Shown here in pieces: positions 23,163 to 35,846 of a DNA stretch of 64,000 nucleotides. Each line of letters begins with the position of its first letter. The stretch's first letter is position 1. Made by a program: the position numbers and the translations under genes. The notes under the pieces are model-generated. The model was not told the DNA's origin, searched no databases, and saw only the letters and a program-made list of their open reading frames with translations. Source of the DNA: Heliocidaris erythrogramma (taxonomy: Eukaryota > Echinodermata > Echinoidea > Camarodonta > Echinometridae); the NCBI GenBank assembly GCA_025617745.1, contig CM046869.1, positions 10,373,168 to 10,437,167 of the forward strand, read 5' to 3'.

Positions 23163-26100
23163 ATGGAAGAACAAATTGTGTATGAAAACACAGCCCACTC
23201 GTCGCCCGGGTCGACGTTGAAATGGACCGTGTTTCTTGTGATCACAGTTGGCACTGTGATACTGATTACAAGAAGTAAATTTGGAGCATTCTACGCAAGA
23301 TACATCACCCTCATCGCCACGTATATCGTGTTTGGTATACTGTTCGTACCCCTACTCATGCTCAACCCTGGAAGCCCCAAGAATGCTTGGTGAGTCACAG
23401 AGTCGGTACGTACAGTGGAAACTCACTATAACGAGGACATTGGGCCATGAAAATTTGTTTTAACAGGAATCTCCTGATATCAGGGTAAAAAAAAATCCCC
23501 AAAGAACATAAAGACCTCCAATGACATATAGGACCAGCAAAATTACCTTGTTATATCAAGAATCTTGTTATATATCGGAGCTCTTTAGAATGAGTTTTCC
23601 ACTGTACAGGCCTATTTTATCTTATCTGATCAATGTCATGTATGTGCAGTTTTACCATCCACGTCATTGCTGTGGTTATTAATGTGTGTATATGTCTAGT
23701 CGTTACATCACTTTCACTAGAAGAAATGTAGAGGAAAGGTCAAATGTAGCAGTATTATACAATTTTCCACATTTTATAAAAATAACATTAACACCTACTA
23801 TCTGTTTGTAGGTTACGGCACTCAAATAGTGTTAATATTACTACTACTACTAGATGTACTACTACTGTTACCCATAATATCCCTCACTGTAATAACCAGT
23901 AGGAGCTGAATCGATAATTTGTATTTATTACAATGAACCTAATACGAACACAAAATTACATTCTTGTTGACTGTATATTGTATATTGTATATTGTATAAC
24001 AAGCATGACAAGTATAATAATTACACGTTTACACTGCTTGATGGTTACATCGCTTCAGTTTCACTGGCTGAAAAATCACACGATATGTAAACTGTTCGGA
24101 TTTCGGTAAATATATACAGTTCTCCATGCAAACATATATGTATTCAGTCAAACAAGTCCGAGTGACGCCCCCCAACACACACACACACACACACACCTCG
24201 AATCCTCTTCTAATATTTTTTTAACGAATCCTATATTCAGCTTGTACAAAACGCGAGGAGTGTAGGTAAATGTCTGAAGAGAAGAACGCATAGGCCTACA
24301 TATTTTATGCATCAGGCTTTATGTAAATTGCATGTAAATACATGTACTGTACAGCGAAAACCAGTGTCTAACCAATCAATATTATTACACAAAATGACCT
24401 GAACTGCTGAACTGCTGTACAGCACATTGATATTAAGGTTAGCTTCAGATCAAGAACATTGTCCATGAAATTTAAATGCCTTATTCAGAGGCGCCAAATA
24501 CAATTCCGATACGCTTAATTAGGTTGTAAAAACATATAAGAGGTGTCCAAAATTGATAATCGATCAATGTGTTGAAAGGGATCTAGGCCAACATCTTTTG
24601 CTTTCCATGTTAACCTATGAAGACACGGAGAAGAAAACTGCCATAGGGCGATTCCGTGCAGAGTGTCCGGTACCAACTCTTTGGTATGACATATGACATT
24701 TGTCTTATCTATACATGTATTTATTTATTTATTTATTATTTATTTATTTATTGGTATATACATGTACAATTTAATACTGATCAGCAGAAAGCTGAAAGGA
24801 TCAGTTTACAAATTGGCAACATAAATCATAGATTTATATATAACGATCAATTGACAATACAAATAATAAAAGGACAGACACAAAAATATGAATGCAAATA
24901 TAAAGGCAATATGACATTTAAATAATCATAGGTAATTAAATAATGTACACAATCATACACACCCACAATCACACCCACACACACTCAAACATAGACACAC
25001 ACACAAGAAAAAAAAATCAAAGGTATACATATAATAGGTAAGGCAATGTGATCGACTATAATCAAATATAAAATATTGAATTTCTTAATCTGTCAAATGC
25101 ATGGTTTGTATTTTTTGCTAAAATGGATTATGGCAATAGCAACTATATAATTAATGGGTTAGTATTTATATCTATTATTATTAAAGACAGTATTTCATCC
25201 ATAAACAAAAATCTCTTGATAACATTAGTATGATCATGCCTACAAGTGGTGATACCAGACAGCATTATTTATTACTCATTGGTCATATTGAGAGAGTCTA
25301 CATTTTTGGATGACGTGGAAAAAGACATAATGTACGGGACACATTGCACGCAATCGCCCCATACATGTAACATAACAGGAACCATTGATATTTTGATGCA
25401 GCATTTTAATGGACAGTCTTTATTATATTCTTGCTTTATATAATCATTACTTCACAACTGATTAAAGTAGGGAAATGAAGTAAGCTGAAATTCCCATCAT
25501 CCTTTAATAGTAATGATGACAACAGGCCTGCCAGACGACTTAGCCCACCGTTATACATTGCTTATTCGCGGTAATTTGCAAGGCAAGTTGTACATGTAAT
25601 ACCTAATTATAATACTACCTTCCTTCAAAATGATAAGACGTTATTGCCACCATATATTGCCTTACAATAAAAAATCAGTCCTGTAAGAAACATGCATACA
25701 TAAATGTACGTAAAAAAATAAGGATGTGTAGCCAAGAGATGTTTCTTTAAATATCATCTAGATTATTTGCAAGATCAAGATGGCGGCGACTTATCGATGA
25801 AGGAATGTGCAACGTGACCTGAGGAAGGTCAGCGTCTTGTATACAAATCAATCAGTCATACAGGAGTATACTCCATACATAAGCACGTACATGTACGTTC
25901 AGATCTCCATGCACCGACGTAATCATAAGATCCAATTGAACATTGCTTATTCTGTCCTAATACGGCAACTAGGGAAATGCATTTAAAAAACCGTTATTAT
26001 GATAATTGGAAGGATGCATAATTATGCATAACGCGACGTCTCGGGCGGCTAAAATAGGAAAGAAATGGAGGGGTAGTATTGGCTTCGATAGCTAGTCTGA

Positions 26101-29100
26101 TGTCACCTAACCCAACACTTGAAATCGTTCTTGCATTTCCCATTGCTTTAGACTGGAGAAGGTGGGGAATTTTCAGAATAGAAAACCCCCGGAGAGGGGT
26201 AATGTGGTCTGATTTAACGATTTACCCCCCCCCCCCCCTTCACGCACACTCTGATAATGTTCTTGTGACTCGAGAGAAAATCACAAAGAATAGATGTGAA
26301 GTCTACTTCACATCATTCATACATTACAGGCCTATGGGATAAACATTGTCATAGAGCGAGATAAAGAAAAGAAAAGACGCGTGAAAACTACTGACCATGC
26401 TTATATCAAAGAGTATATATAAATGTATATATTATCTTGAAAACAAAATCGTTAAGCCTAAAACACTTTATTAAAAAAAAAACCACATTGATTTCTGTCA
26501 ATTCATTACAACGGGTTCATTTAAAATATGGCTAAAGTGGGAACGAGGCCTGTCTTTTCCTTGTTGACGGTTAGCCTTATCAAATTAACTTAGGCTATGG
26601 TTTATAATGATTAACGAGATTAATTTTCTTTTAAGTATATGGTTTTCTGGTTTCAATTTCATCAGGTGGCTGACGAAATACGGGAACTATTTCCAGCTTC
26701 CTCTGTGTCGTCTCACCATTAAACGGAAAGGATGTGCGTACCCAGAAGGGCCGTTCGTCGTCGTATGCAATCATCAAAGCTCCCTCGATAGCCCAAGTAA
26801 GTCCATATTAAAATCAAAATAATTATTGCATAACCCACGGTTCTACATAAACGTAATAATTATATGCACCGACAAAGTCAGAATTTTTCGAGCGTTATTT
26901 CATAATGGCGCGAGACCATAGTATACTCCAGCAAACACCCAATTTTATATCATTAACGCGATAAAACTATTTTCAAACAATCAACTGGCAAAGCTCTGTC
27001 TTTCACCTTTAGAAGTGTGCGAACATTACAATGGCGTATATTACCAAGGAGGTACTGGACTTGTTTAGTACCTCCTTGGTAGTAATCCGAACCTGATTTC
27101 TATGGGCAGTACAATAGGCCTATGAAGTTATTTTTTAACTTAATAAAACGTTTAACTTAATTTTATTTTTCGAAAGTAGTTTTTGTCGCGTTCATTCAAT
27201 ATTACAAATGACATCAAATCAGTCTTTTAAGAGTTATGAGCAGATAACTAAACGAGAAAACAAATACAAATCGAGCTATTTCTTTAAAAAGGGGGAATTT
27301 TACATTTTCTGCGCAAAGGTGACGCCGAATCCCATTTTCTCAAATAAGAGAATAATGATCTGCCAAATTACCACACTTGCCATCAAGAGAGAAAATGGGA
27401 GAGTATATAAGACAGAGAATGGGAGAGTAAGATAGAGAATGGGAGAGTAAGATAGAGAATGGGAGGGGGTTAAGTGGATACTGGAAGTCACGAGCAAATA
27501 GGAAGGAGGTTAATTTTCTCCCAGGGAATCGCACTCTTTTCTTTCAGAATGCCTGGGAAAACAATCTGGGTATACTGCTTTATCATTTGCTTATTTATAG
27601 GCAATACACCACCCAGATGATAATATTCAGTTGAGTACACTCTAAAAAGTCAAATGTTAAATCTACATTTAAAAGGTTGGAGGAGTGACATTTTCAAAAT
27701 GGTAAATGAACACTTTTAACATGCTGCATCTAACCTTTAAACTATTAGATCCAGCATGTTAAAAGTGTTAATTTACCATTTTAAAAATGTTGTCACTCCT
27801 CCAACCTTTTAAATGTAGATTTAACATTTGAGTTTTTAGGGTGTAGGGCCTGAGTGATTTTTTAAAATACACTTTGCTAGCAGTTCTGCACAAAATAAAA
27901 AAGAGGAATCCCAAGGGGCAGGCCTACATAATCGTCTTTTCGGGGGTAACATCGCTAGCCATAAGAACCGCTATTCATAAGGACCGCTATCCATAACGCG
28001 TGACTAAATGAATATCCGTTTTTGTATGAATAGCGGTCCTTCTAAATCGAGCAAACCATAGACAAATTACCTCGCTATTCATAAGGACCTCCATTCATAA
28101 AAACCACTATACAGAACTATTCATAAGGACAGCTATTCATAACGCGTGTTGAATGAATAGCGGTTTTCTATGAATAGCGGTCCATATGAATAGCGAGCGG
28201 ACCCGGTCTTTTCATGGGGTCTTCCCTATTTTCAGCTCTTAGGTGTCGCTTAATTATAGTTTTTTTATTGATAAAATGAATAAAATTTGCACTCTACTCA
28301 CAAAGGGGAAGTGCACCTTGATTTCAAGTTGGTATTAGAAGAAGCAGAAAAAATAAACGAATCAGTGAAGGTTTGAGCAAAATCCGATAAATTTTTTTAA
28401 AGTTATGCATTTTTTAAAGTTGTAATCAATCAAACACAAATAGGCAACTTTGTGACGTATCTTGCGAGCTCCTTTCCCATTTGCCCTATAGCCCTGTACC
28501 CCAAAAATTATGAATGTCCATTTTCTCTAAAGAAAATACATGTATTCAATCATACATGCACCCTATATATAATCATTGCTCATATGTTTTTACACAACTT
28601 CTGTTTGAAACCAATGTATTCTTTTATCAAAAACTAAGAAAATGAACAATTTATGAGATTTTCTGTACTGAGCAAATGGGAGAGAGCAAGATACGTCACG
28701 GAGTTGTCAATTTTTGTTTGATTGATTACAACTTCAAAAATTTCATAACTTTCTTATTTCTAATCGTATTTTGCTCAAACATTCATTAATCCGTTTCTGT
28801 AATTTTTCTGCTTCTTTCAAAATCAACTTGTAATCAGGGTGGACTTTACCTTTAATGTTTAAAACATTATTTATATTTCAGTTATCATGCACGACGATAT
28901 TTGGCCTGGTAACTGCGTTGTGATAATGAAAAAGGTAATGAAATACACGGGTCCATTTGGTCTATGCCTCATGCTCAGTGGAACCATATTCGTCGACAGG
29001 AAAGACTCAGCCAGCGCAAAGAATATGTTACGCAACGCCGTGGATGCAATACAAACTTATAAGGTATGTATTGTAAATCGTGAGAACTTTGAACCATGAG

Positions 29101-32100
29101 AGGAGAGAAAAGACCACCCCCTTCGCCCCTAAATAAATAATAATAATGTATAAGTAGAGGGAAAACAGATATAATACATAAATTAATTAATAATACATGT
29201 ACATTAATTAGTTAATGAAATTTTAAAAAATAGATAAAAGAAAAAAAGAACAGATGAAGATGCAAATTTTCAACACTTAAAACATGTTACAGAGTCCTCT
29301 AAATTCTCCCTGATTTGATTTGATTCGTCAAAGACAAATACAATATAATATTAGATGTGTAACTTTGAAAGAATTAAAAATACCGTGACAGGATAACCGA
29401 TGAAGACTCGTAATAAGCTTAACAGTTAGCACGAACGAAGCAATGTGTGTGTAATGTGTAATGGGTTTTTACAGACGTGTATCAATCAGATATGATTATT
29501 TACGTCTGGGACCGACCTTTAACGTCACCATCCGAAAGACATGACTCAGTCTCGAACCTGGGTCCGCTGAATCAGTTTATGACTTCCACTGGTAGCTGGA
29601 TTACAGGCGCACGCCACAACGCCCAGTTAAAATGGAACCAGCCATTTGAATCATATATGCGGTTACCATGGTTTCTCCTTTGTTTTCCTAGCGTCGTGTC
29701 TGGGTGTTTCCAGAGGGAACTCGAAAATTGATGTCGACAAAACGATCTGAAGAACCACTGTTACCTTTCAAGAAAGGTGCTTTTAATTTAGCTGTGCTTG
29801 CTCAGGTAAGGAAAGTTAGGAAAACACATGCATGAAACTGTGAAAAGCTAGTTTGTAAACACTTCCGAAAAATCAACGTTGGGGTCGTTTCGAAAAAAAT
29901 TCAATTCATCTAAGAAAAAAAATCAGGTTTGGATGGTTATAAGGAAAAATGTTCAAAACGCTGAAAAGGCGATGCGCTATAGGCTTCCCTCATAAATTAA
30001 GATTTTCTACGAAAGTCACTTTTCATTTCCTTACATTACCTTTTTGAAAACGATTGCAATTTTTCGAAATTCTGCAGTACTAATACTCAACATAACCTCT
30101 ATTCTTTAAAGCGAGTTTGTCAAAGTATTGTGCGTGCAATCATTATGATGTTGACAAATAAATCAAAGAAAAATTACGGGAAAACATTATCACGTGTATT
30201 CATTGGAAAAATAAATTTATCGATTGCGGCAGACATCTCACAATGTCAAAATCAAATTCAAAGGTATAATACTACATGCACAAATCAAATTTAGGGAAAA
30301 TTCCTCCAAACGAATTCGACATTATTTGCATGTGCATGATCAGATTAATAAAGCATGCGCCGATAATATTGGTAAACATTTGTCAACAAAATACTTGTGG
30401 TATTTAACTGCATTAATGAACACAAGTAAGCGTAATTTAGAGGTCCTTTATTCGGAACATTATTATATAATATATTAGATAAAAAAATAGAGGGGAGATG
30501 CGTGCAGGGCTTTCAAGCACGTATTAAAGTCATGTTATTTTTTTTTCAATAATTGAAGTAAGAACACTCAAGCAAGCACAATAACATGCCTGCAGCGAAT
30601 AACATGATACCGAGACAGTCTGTTCCATTGATTAAAAAACTCATGGGAACCGAAAGTAACGTGACATTATGTCTTGCAATACAGGTTACTTCACGCAAGA
30701 AACAAAATATATTTGTTCTGTCTGTAATAAATCCAATTGAAGCATCCACGGATACACTGATATACCATATCTTTCTCGAATAACACGAGCTTAGAATACT
30801 TTTTGCATGGTTTGAAATGAAATCAACGTGAGAACTGTCCGTATTATTATCATTTGTATAGATGAAGTTACCAGAGACCCAAAGAGTGATTTTCTTGGCT
30901 AGAAATGATAGAGAAAAGAAAAATCAAAGTCCTCGATTGTTCTTTTGTTACATGTATATATACCTCAGCAAAATTGAATGGTTTCGCACCATTTAGGTTA
31001 AACTTTTCAAATATTGCCTTGTCTAGACAGTGACATCGCTCTGTATATGATTGTAGAATGTATCACTGTTTTTTTTTTTAATTGTATGTTTTATTAAATC
31101 AAAAGACATGTCATCAACAATGATTGGTACACACACACAAAAAAGCTTTTTAAAAAAATAAGTAAATAGTATCACTGTAACATTGTCTCTTTCATTCAAT
31201 AATGTTATTGTCACCCATACTGTTTACATTCAATTTGGCTACATCAAGCATCATATAGAAAATAGATGTATACGGTGATTGTTCAAAGAAAACAGAAGAA
31301 TTCATAATTAAGACCTTGAAGTTGCGGGCATAACTTCCAGAAGCAAAGTGCTCCTAGCATGCCCAGTAAATAAGCCGAAATGTCATGTATTTTAATGACA
31401 TTTAAATGAATAAAGAACTAAATGACGGAAGACTACTTGTATTCTGCTATTTCTGTGGTATTATCAATATTACCTATGGCGTGTAGTTTTTTTTAAAATT
31501 AGCCATTTGTTATGTGATGATCCAATAATACTTGGATCATTGATAGCTGGTTTATTCCAAAATTTCCCTGCATGTTCATAACGACGGTAATTAATTCATT
31601 TTTATTGACAGGTACCTATAGTGCCAGTGGTATTGTCATCGCAAGATGAATTCTTCAGTTCCAAGGAGTATATATTCGAACCAGGTTGGTACGCAACCTA
31701 TAACCATGATATGAAACATAAATTCCGTTCCGGAAACTTGACACCGAGATTCTCCTGAATCATCCCAATAATTATTCAAAAGAAAAAGTATCCCGAAATG
31801 CTATCGTGGATCAAATTCAACTCTTTTTCCAGTGTAAGGGGGAATCCTTTTATCTCAGCCTATTCTTAGGATTCCCCTTAACGCACGGTTTCTTTCCCCG
31901 TAACTTCGAATTTCTATTATGACGGAATAAACCACATTGTTAGGATTCTCCCTAACGTACGAAATAATGTTGTAATAGTAATATTAATAATAATAATAAT
32001 AATACCCCAAGTCAATTTCCAGCACGGTATTGGAGTGCCATCATCAAAAATCCATATGTTTAATGCTCTATTATTATATTACTACTATTATAATCATCAT

Positions 32101-32829
32101 CATGATCATCATCAGTACTTTTATCGTTATTACTATTATCATCATCATCAATATTTCATTACCATTATTTATATATTATTTATATTATTATTATTATTAT
32201 TAATATAAATAATATATAAATAATGGTAATGGAATATTGATGATGATAATAGTAATAACGATAAAAGATATAAGTAATATATAATAATTGTAATGAAATA
32301 TTGATGATGATAATAGTAATAACGATAAAAGATATAAATAATATATAAATAATGGTAATGAAATATTGATGATGATGATAATAGTAATAACGATAAAAGT
32401 ACTGATGATGATCATGATAATGATTATAATAGTAGTAATATAATAATAGAGCATAAACAATATGGATTTCTGATGATGGCGCTCCAATACCGTGCTGGAA
32501 ATTGACTTGGGGCATTATATCTGCTGGGCAACGTGCCAAAAAAGGATGTTAAAGGGACAAACTACCTACATTTGTAAAGGTAGGGGTCGTAATTTTAATT
32601 AACAAATTATGGTAAGGCATTAACATTAAATATATATTTTTCTCATCATTTCATCACTCGACTAGGTGAAGTCACTTCAACTGTATTACCTCCTATACCT
32701 ACAACTGGCTTGACGTTAGAAGATGTACCAAGACTCTCCGAAGAGGTTCGATCAAAAATGGTAGACGTATTTTTAAATCAGCATGAAAATGGACATGTTA
32801 TAACAGATAATGAAGAATCTAAAGAGTGA
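23163..32829 (+). CDS. AGPAT: AGPAT copy C, 1-acylglycerol-3-phosphate O-acyltransferase
   Basis: Six exons: 23163-23389, 26666-26796, 28882-29063, 29692-29805, 31612-31684, 32666-32829; about 296 residues, phases 2,1,0,0,1 as in copy B. Start is the ATG at 23163. Two hydrophobic segments (about residues 20-36 and 50-67) precede the catalytic domain. Motif I NHQSSLD (His112 to Asp117), motif II GTIFVDR (153-159), motif III RRVWVFPEGTRKL (FPEGTR 186-191) and motif IV VPIVPVV (219-225) are intact. The C-terminus GLTLEDVPRLSEEVRSKM matches the family, followed by a longer acidic tail (to DNEESKE) than in the other copies. Exon 3 is two codons longer than in B and D. The expected role is phosphatidic acid synthesis from lysophosphatidic acid and acyl-CoA. 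Introns are heavily loaded with MITEs and SINEs. Confidence 0.93.
23413..23604. mobile_element. Tc1/mariner-type MITE (CACTATAACGAGG family), intact copy
   Basis: 192 bases, ends CAGTGGAAACTCACTATAAC and the complement of GAGTTTTCCACTG, flanked by TA on both sides (23411-23412, 23605-23606). Related copies lie at 47834-48488 (split) and 60969-61143. It begins only 24 bases after exon 1 of AGPAT C, so it sits close to the splice donor. Confidence 0.85.
24175..24196. repeat. (AC)n microsatellite
   Basis: Uninterrupted AC dinucleotides in intron 1 of AGPAT C. Additional CACACA-rich sequence follows at about 24955-25000. Confidence 0.9.
24719..24752. repeat. (TTTA)n microsatellite
   Basis: Run of TTTA tetranucleotides with one interruption, in intron 1 of AGPAT C. 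Confidence 0.85.
27012..27200. repeat. Dispersed repeat with an inserted perfect hairpin
   Basis: Shares AGTGTGCGAACATTACAATGG, AATCCGAACCTGATTTCTAT and TTTTTCGAAAGTA blocks with 35322-35446. The difference is that here a 40-base perfect hairpin (27042-27081, 15-base arms TACCAAGGAGGTACT, 10-base loop) interrupts the sequence between the first two blocks. Located in intron 2 of AGPAT C. Confidence 0.75.
27638..27843. mobile_element. Hairpin MITE, 206 bp, TA target site
   Basis: The ends CACTCTAAAAAGTCAAATG and CATTTGAGTTTTTAGGGTG, flanked by TA (27636-27637, 27844-27845), are inverted repeats. Pairing continues inward almost to the centre (TTAACATGCTGCATCTAAC against TTAGATCCAGCATGTTAA), so the whole element can fold into one long hairpin. 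Intron 2 of AGPAT C. Confidence 0.88.
27960..28208. repeat. CTATTCATAAGGACC dispersed repeat, copy 2
   Basis: Same landmark order as 6306-6529: CCATAACGCGTGACTAAAT, CATAGACAAATTACCTCGC, ATTCATAACGCGTGTT and GCGAGCGGACCCGGTC. Located in intron 2 of AGPAT C. Multiple internal complementary units. Confidence 0.75.
28300..28855. mobile_element. MITE with CAGGGTGGACTTTACCTTTAA end (TTAA type)
   Basis: The right half (CTTGCGAGCTCC, ACAACTTCAAAAATTTCATA, TTTTTCTGCTTCTTTC, AGGGTGGACTTTACC) is the reverse complement of the left half. The left terminus is decayed. It is a relative of 37852-38371 in AGPAT D. It ends 27 bases before exon 3 of AGPAT C, so it contributes sequence to the 3' splice-site region. 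Confidence 0.78.
29470..29631 (-). mobile_element. SINE with Alu/7SL-like head
   Basis: Read on the - strand the element starts ACTGGGCGTTGTGGCGTGCG and continues CCTGTAATCCAGCTACCAG, close to the 5' domain of metazoan SRP (7SL) RNA and so to Alu. A CCAGGTTCGAGACTGAG box follows, then CTTTCGGATGGTGACGTTAA, a block I recall as common in invertebrate SINE bodies (from memory, not checked). It lies in intron 3 of AGPAT C, 61 bases before exon 4. The human resemblance is explained by shared SRP RNA ancestry; contamination is possible but unlikely as the body is not Alu. Confidence 0.6.
32005..32512. repeat. Long inverted repeat built on ATC/ATT repeats
   Basis: The outer arms pair over unique sequence (CCCCAAGTCAATTTCCAGCA against its complement at about 32490-32512). 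They then pair through ATC/GAT-rich low-complexity sequence to the centre near 32200. The right side contains an extra tandem copy of the GATAATAGTAATAACGATAA segment (about 32230-32390). The long ORFs on the - strand are low-complexity artefacts. Located in intron 5 of AGPAT C. Confidence 0.85.
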
Positions 32830-35040
32830 AATCTTATTTTAATCTACCTAAAGCTTTGAATTAGAGCTTGAAAATCTCGAAGGACATTACAGGGCTCGGA
32901 AACTGTTATTTTCCTAACACACGTAAAAGTATTCTTTAAAAAGGAAATAATACGTACACATCACATGAACTCTGTGTGCTTCTAAAGTGAATCGGAAACT
33001 AGCTCATGTACTCTGGCTTTTAATAGCTCCACACCAGCGAAAGAGCATTTTTTCAGGGATTAATCCCATCAGATAGCCACGTACTACACCCAGGTCGAGA
33101 GAGGCAACTGCAGATGAAATGCTACGTCTATTGCGACGTACGAACCAAGCCGGATTCAAACCCTCAACCTCACGATTGAAGGTCAATATGACGACACCCG
33201 CCGTGAACAGTTCACAAGAAGCTGAATCCCAATTCTTGAAAACTGAAAGTTTATTACGAACTGGAAATGGCATGACGAACGAGTTAACTTCTGAAGTAAT
33301 TAAAGTGGCTCTCTCATCATGCATTGCCTTCTTGAGTTTGTGATTGTCCGATTCATGGCCGTCATTCGCTCTTTACTGATTTATTTTATACATGTATGCA
33401 AATGAAATATTACAGATTATATACTTTGATCGTTAATGCAGGGTATAACTTTATCTACTCTGAAAATCTAACCAATGGTCAAAGGGTATATCAACATGTT
33501 TAATCTGAAGTTTCAGTATTGTTGAAATAATAGTATTATTGAAATAATCCTTAATTTCTTTATCATATACCGTGTCATTTTATGGATCAATGTCACCGTT
33601 ACCAGGAAATAACATTATTTCGTCAATGTATTCTATTTTTGGTAAAATTAATGGCCTATACCTTACATGATATTATCTAGAATATGCATGTATGAATAAG
33701 ACCAAAAGAACAAATTCAGTCTACCTTACCTCAAATAAAAACCAAAGAGATTCAGGGTAATTTTGATTGAAATTTTACATGTAATATAACTGAAGAATTT
33801 TACAAGAAATAACGTATACGGACAAGTACTGAGTCTTCTGAATTTCGGCGTTTCGCGCAATTTATGTGGATTACTTTCTTATTATGAATGAAACGAAGCT
33901 GAATTACAGTATCTCGCTCATTTGCTCTAATCAACTGAAGAATGTGGTATGAAAGAAAGAACGAACGAATGGATAAGAAAGCTCAAAGCTGCTGAAAGTT
34001 TAACTAAACCGGTTTTTTGAGCAGCGGAAATTATGAAATCAATTATTTCGTTTTACAGATAGCACTGATAGCACTTAAGAAGATTTGATGAAACGATAAT
34101 GGACAGGATTTCCTAGAAAGTATCTCTTCAACGAGCCTAGCAACAACTGATCATTTAGATATGTTGATTTTATTAAAATATACTATTTCTCTAACATAGT
34201 AGCAAATATTTAAAGATAATTTTTCCTTCCCCAGTTCTCCCTTTTTATTACTGTAATTCATTCTACAGAAACGTGTACTACGCTTTAAACAAATAAGAAT
34301 TATCAAAACTAAGCTCTGAATATTGAATTAATTGAGCTTTAATTGTTACAAATAATTCTAGATTTCTTATTATCAAGAAACGGAATAACAATAAAGCTCT
34401 TAAAACCTCTTCCAAACCTATTAGGTAAATACACTATACTGCCACAACAGAATCGTTGATACTAATCGTTTGTTTCCGCCATGAGAATCTACCAGGGTTC
34501 TTGGACCATAATAGTATTACTACGTTATTCAATACATGTTTAATCGTTTACTGTGCTATAAGTATGTATTATACTACTATATTTTGCCGAGATGTGAACG
34601 TAATAAAGAACTGATATATTACTCGACTTCGTTGTATCATCACTTTTTATTTTTTAGGCTAAACTATAAGTCCTGTCGATTATTTTTTCTTTATCTATTT
34701 TCATCATCATTATCATTCATCTCTTTATAATTATGATTCATGTCGTCATACTTGTGAGAAGAATAGACTCCACTGCATGGCTTATGTACATGTACATGAT
34801 TAAGTTTGAATGCTTTTCCTTGTTATTGAACTGTAATATTCATATTCGAAATCTATTGATCATGCACAAAATATTACTGTACATTCGGCATGAAAGTATT
34901 ATCTGACTATTTACGGTACAATAAAACCGCTCGACATAATATAACATAAGATGCCAAGAATTGCACTGTCAGATATGAATACTCAATACTCGTTGTTATG
35001 ACTTGTGCATGACGGATTGAATAAGAGCACACTAACAGTC

Positions 35041-35146
35041 CGGACCTCGTTTCATAAAACTTGTTATCGGTAACAGCTGCCACATTTCTATGACAAATTT
35101 ATTGCAATTGATAGTAATTGATAACAGGTTTTATGAAACAGGGCCC
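35041..35146. mobile_element. MITE with GTTTCATAAAACTTGTTATC ends
   Basis: Left end CGTTTCATAAAACTTGTTATC pairs with the right-end complement GATAACAGGTTTTATGAAACAG, terminating in GGGCCC. Same end type as 56251-56398. About 106 bases, non-coding. Confidence 0.75.
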
Positions 35147-35321
35147 ATGGAAGGGAGAGAGGGAAAGACAGAAGGTGAGGCAGGCAGAAAAGAGGACGGT
35201 GTAAGGGAGGGGAGAGTAAACAAAAGACAAGATATAGTGAAAGCAGAGAACGAGAGAGGTAACAAAAGAGGTAGAGTAAAGACTTTACTCAAGGCAATTT
35301 CAATAGCCCTGTCTGTCACAT

Positions 35322-35446
35322 TTAGAAATGTGCGAACATTACAATGGAGTATTACATAATCCGAACCTGATTTCTATGGGCAGTACAACAGGCCTTTGAA
35401 ATTGCCCTGGAGTTTATTTTTCGAAAGTATTTTTATCGTGTTAAAT
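35322..35446. repeat. Dispersed repeat, copy without hairpin
   Basis: Matches 27012-27200 in the blocks ATGTGCGAACATTACAATGG, AATCCGAACCTGATTTCTAT and TATTTTTCGAAAGTA but lacks the 40-base hairpin. It is followed by an A-rich run and ATA repeats. Confidence 0.7.
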
Positions 35447-35846
35447 GCAAAAAAAAAAAAAAAATAATAATAATAATATAAAAAATATATGTACAGAGGC
35501 GAATTGATAAGGGTACGCATCAATGCAGACCTATTTCCTCTTCAAGCTAATGGTAAAAAATAATTTGGTCTACGTGAGAACAACAGGAATCACAATACAA
35601 TCTTTATGCATGTAATTCAAAAAAGCAAGTAAATAAATGATGTATATGTAGTGAAAAAAGGAATATAATGATTTTTGTTTATTTTTCCCATGTTTAATAA
35701 TAAAACAATAACACCCCACAACACACACATACACACATCAACACTGAGTTCGGTCTGTAATTTTATTTTATTTCCTTGTAACAGTATTCTAACCGATTTC
35801 TGAATATCTCACGGAGATTAATTTTCGTTCATTTCTACGTAATATA

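Noticed and set aside
22714..23163. 149-codon ORF just upstream of AGPAT C
   Set aside because: It runs into the AGPAT C start in another frame, has no recognisable domain and no composition typical of coding sequence; probably leader or intergenic sequence.
29581..29631. Human Alu contamination
   Set aside because: Similarity to Alu is restricted to the SRP-RNA-derived head; the remainder is not Alu and the element is embedded in an intact AGPAT intron.
32180..32539. Two overlapping - strand ORFs of 119 and 95 codons
   Set aside because: They translate ATC/ATT microsatellite in a palindrome into I/Y/H repeats. No coding signal.
32900..33343. Overlapping + and - strand ORFs downstream of AGPAT C
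   Set aside because: No domain recognised; a tRNA-B-box-like phrase suggests a decayed SINE rather than a gene.
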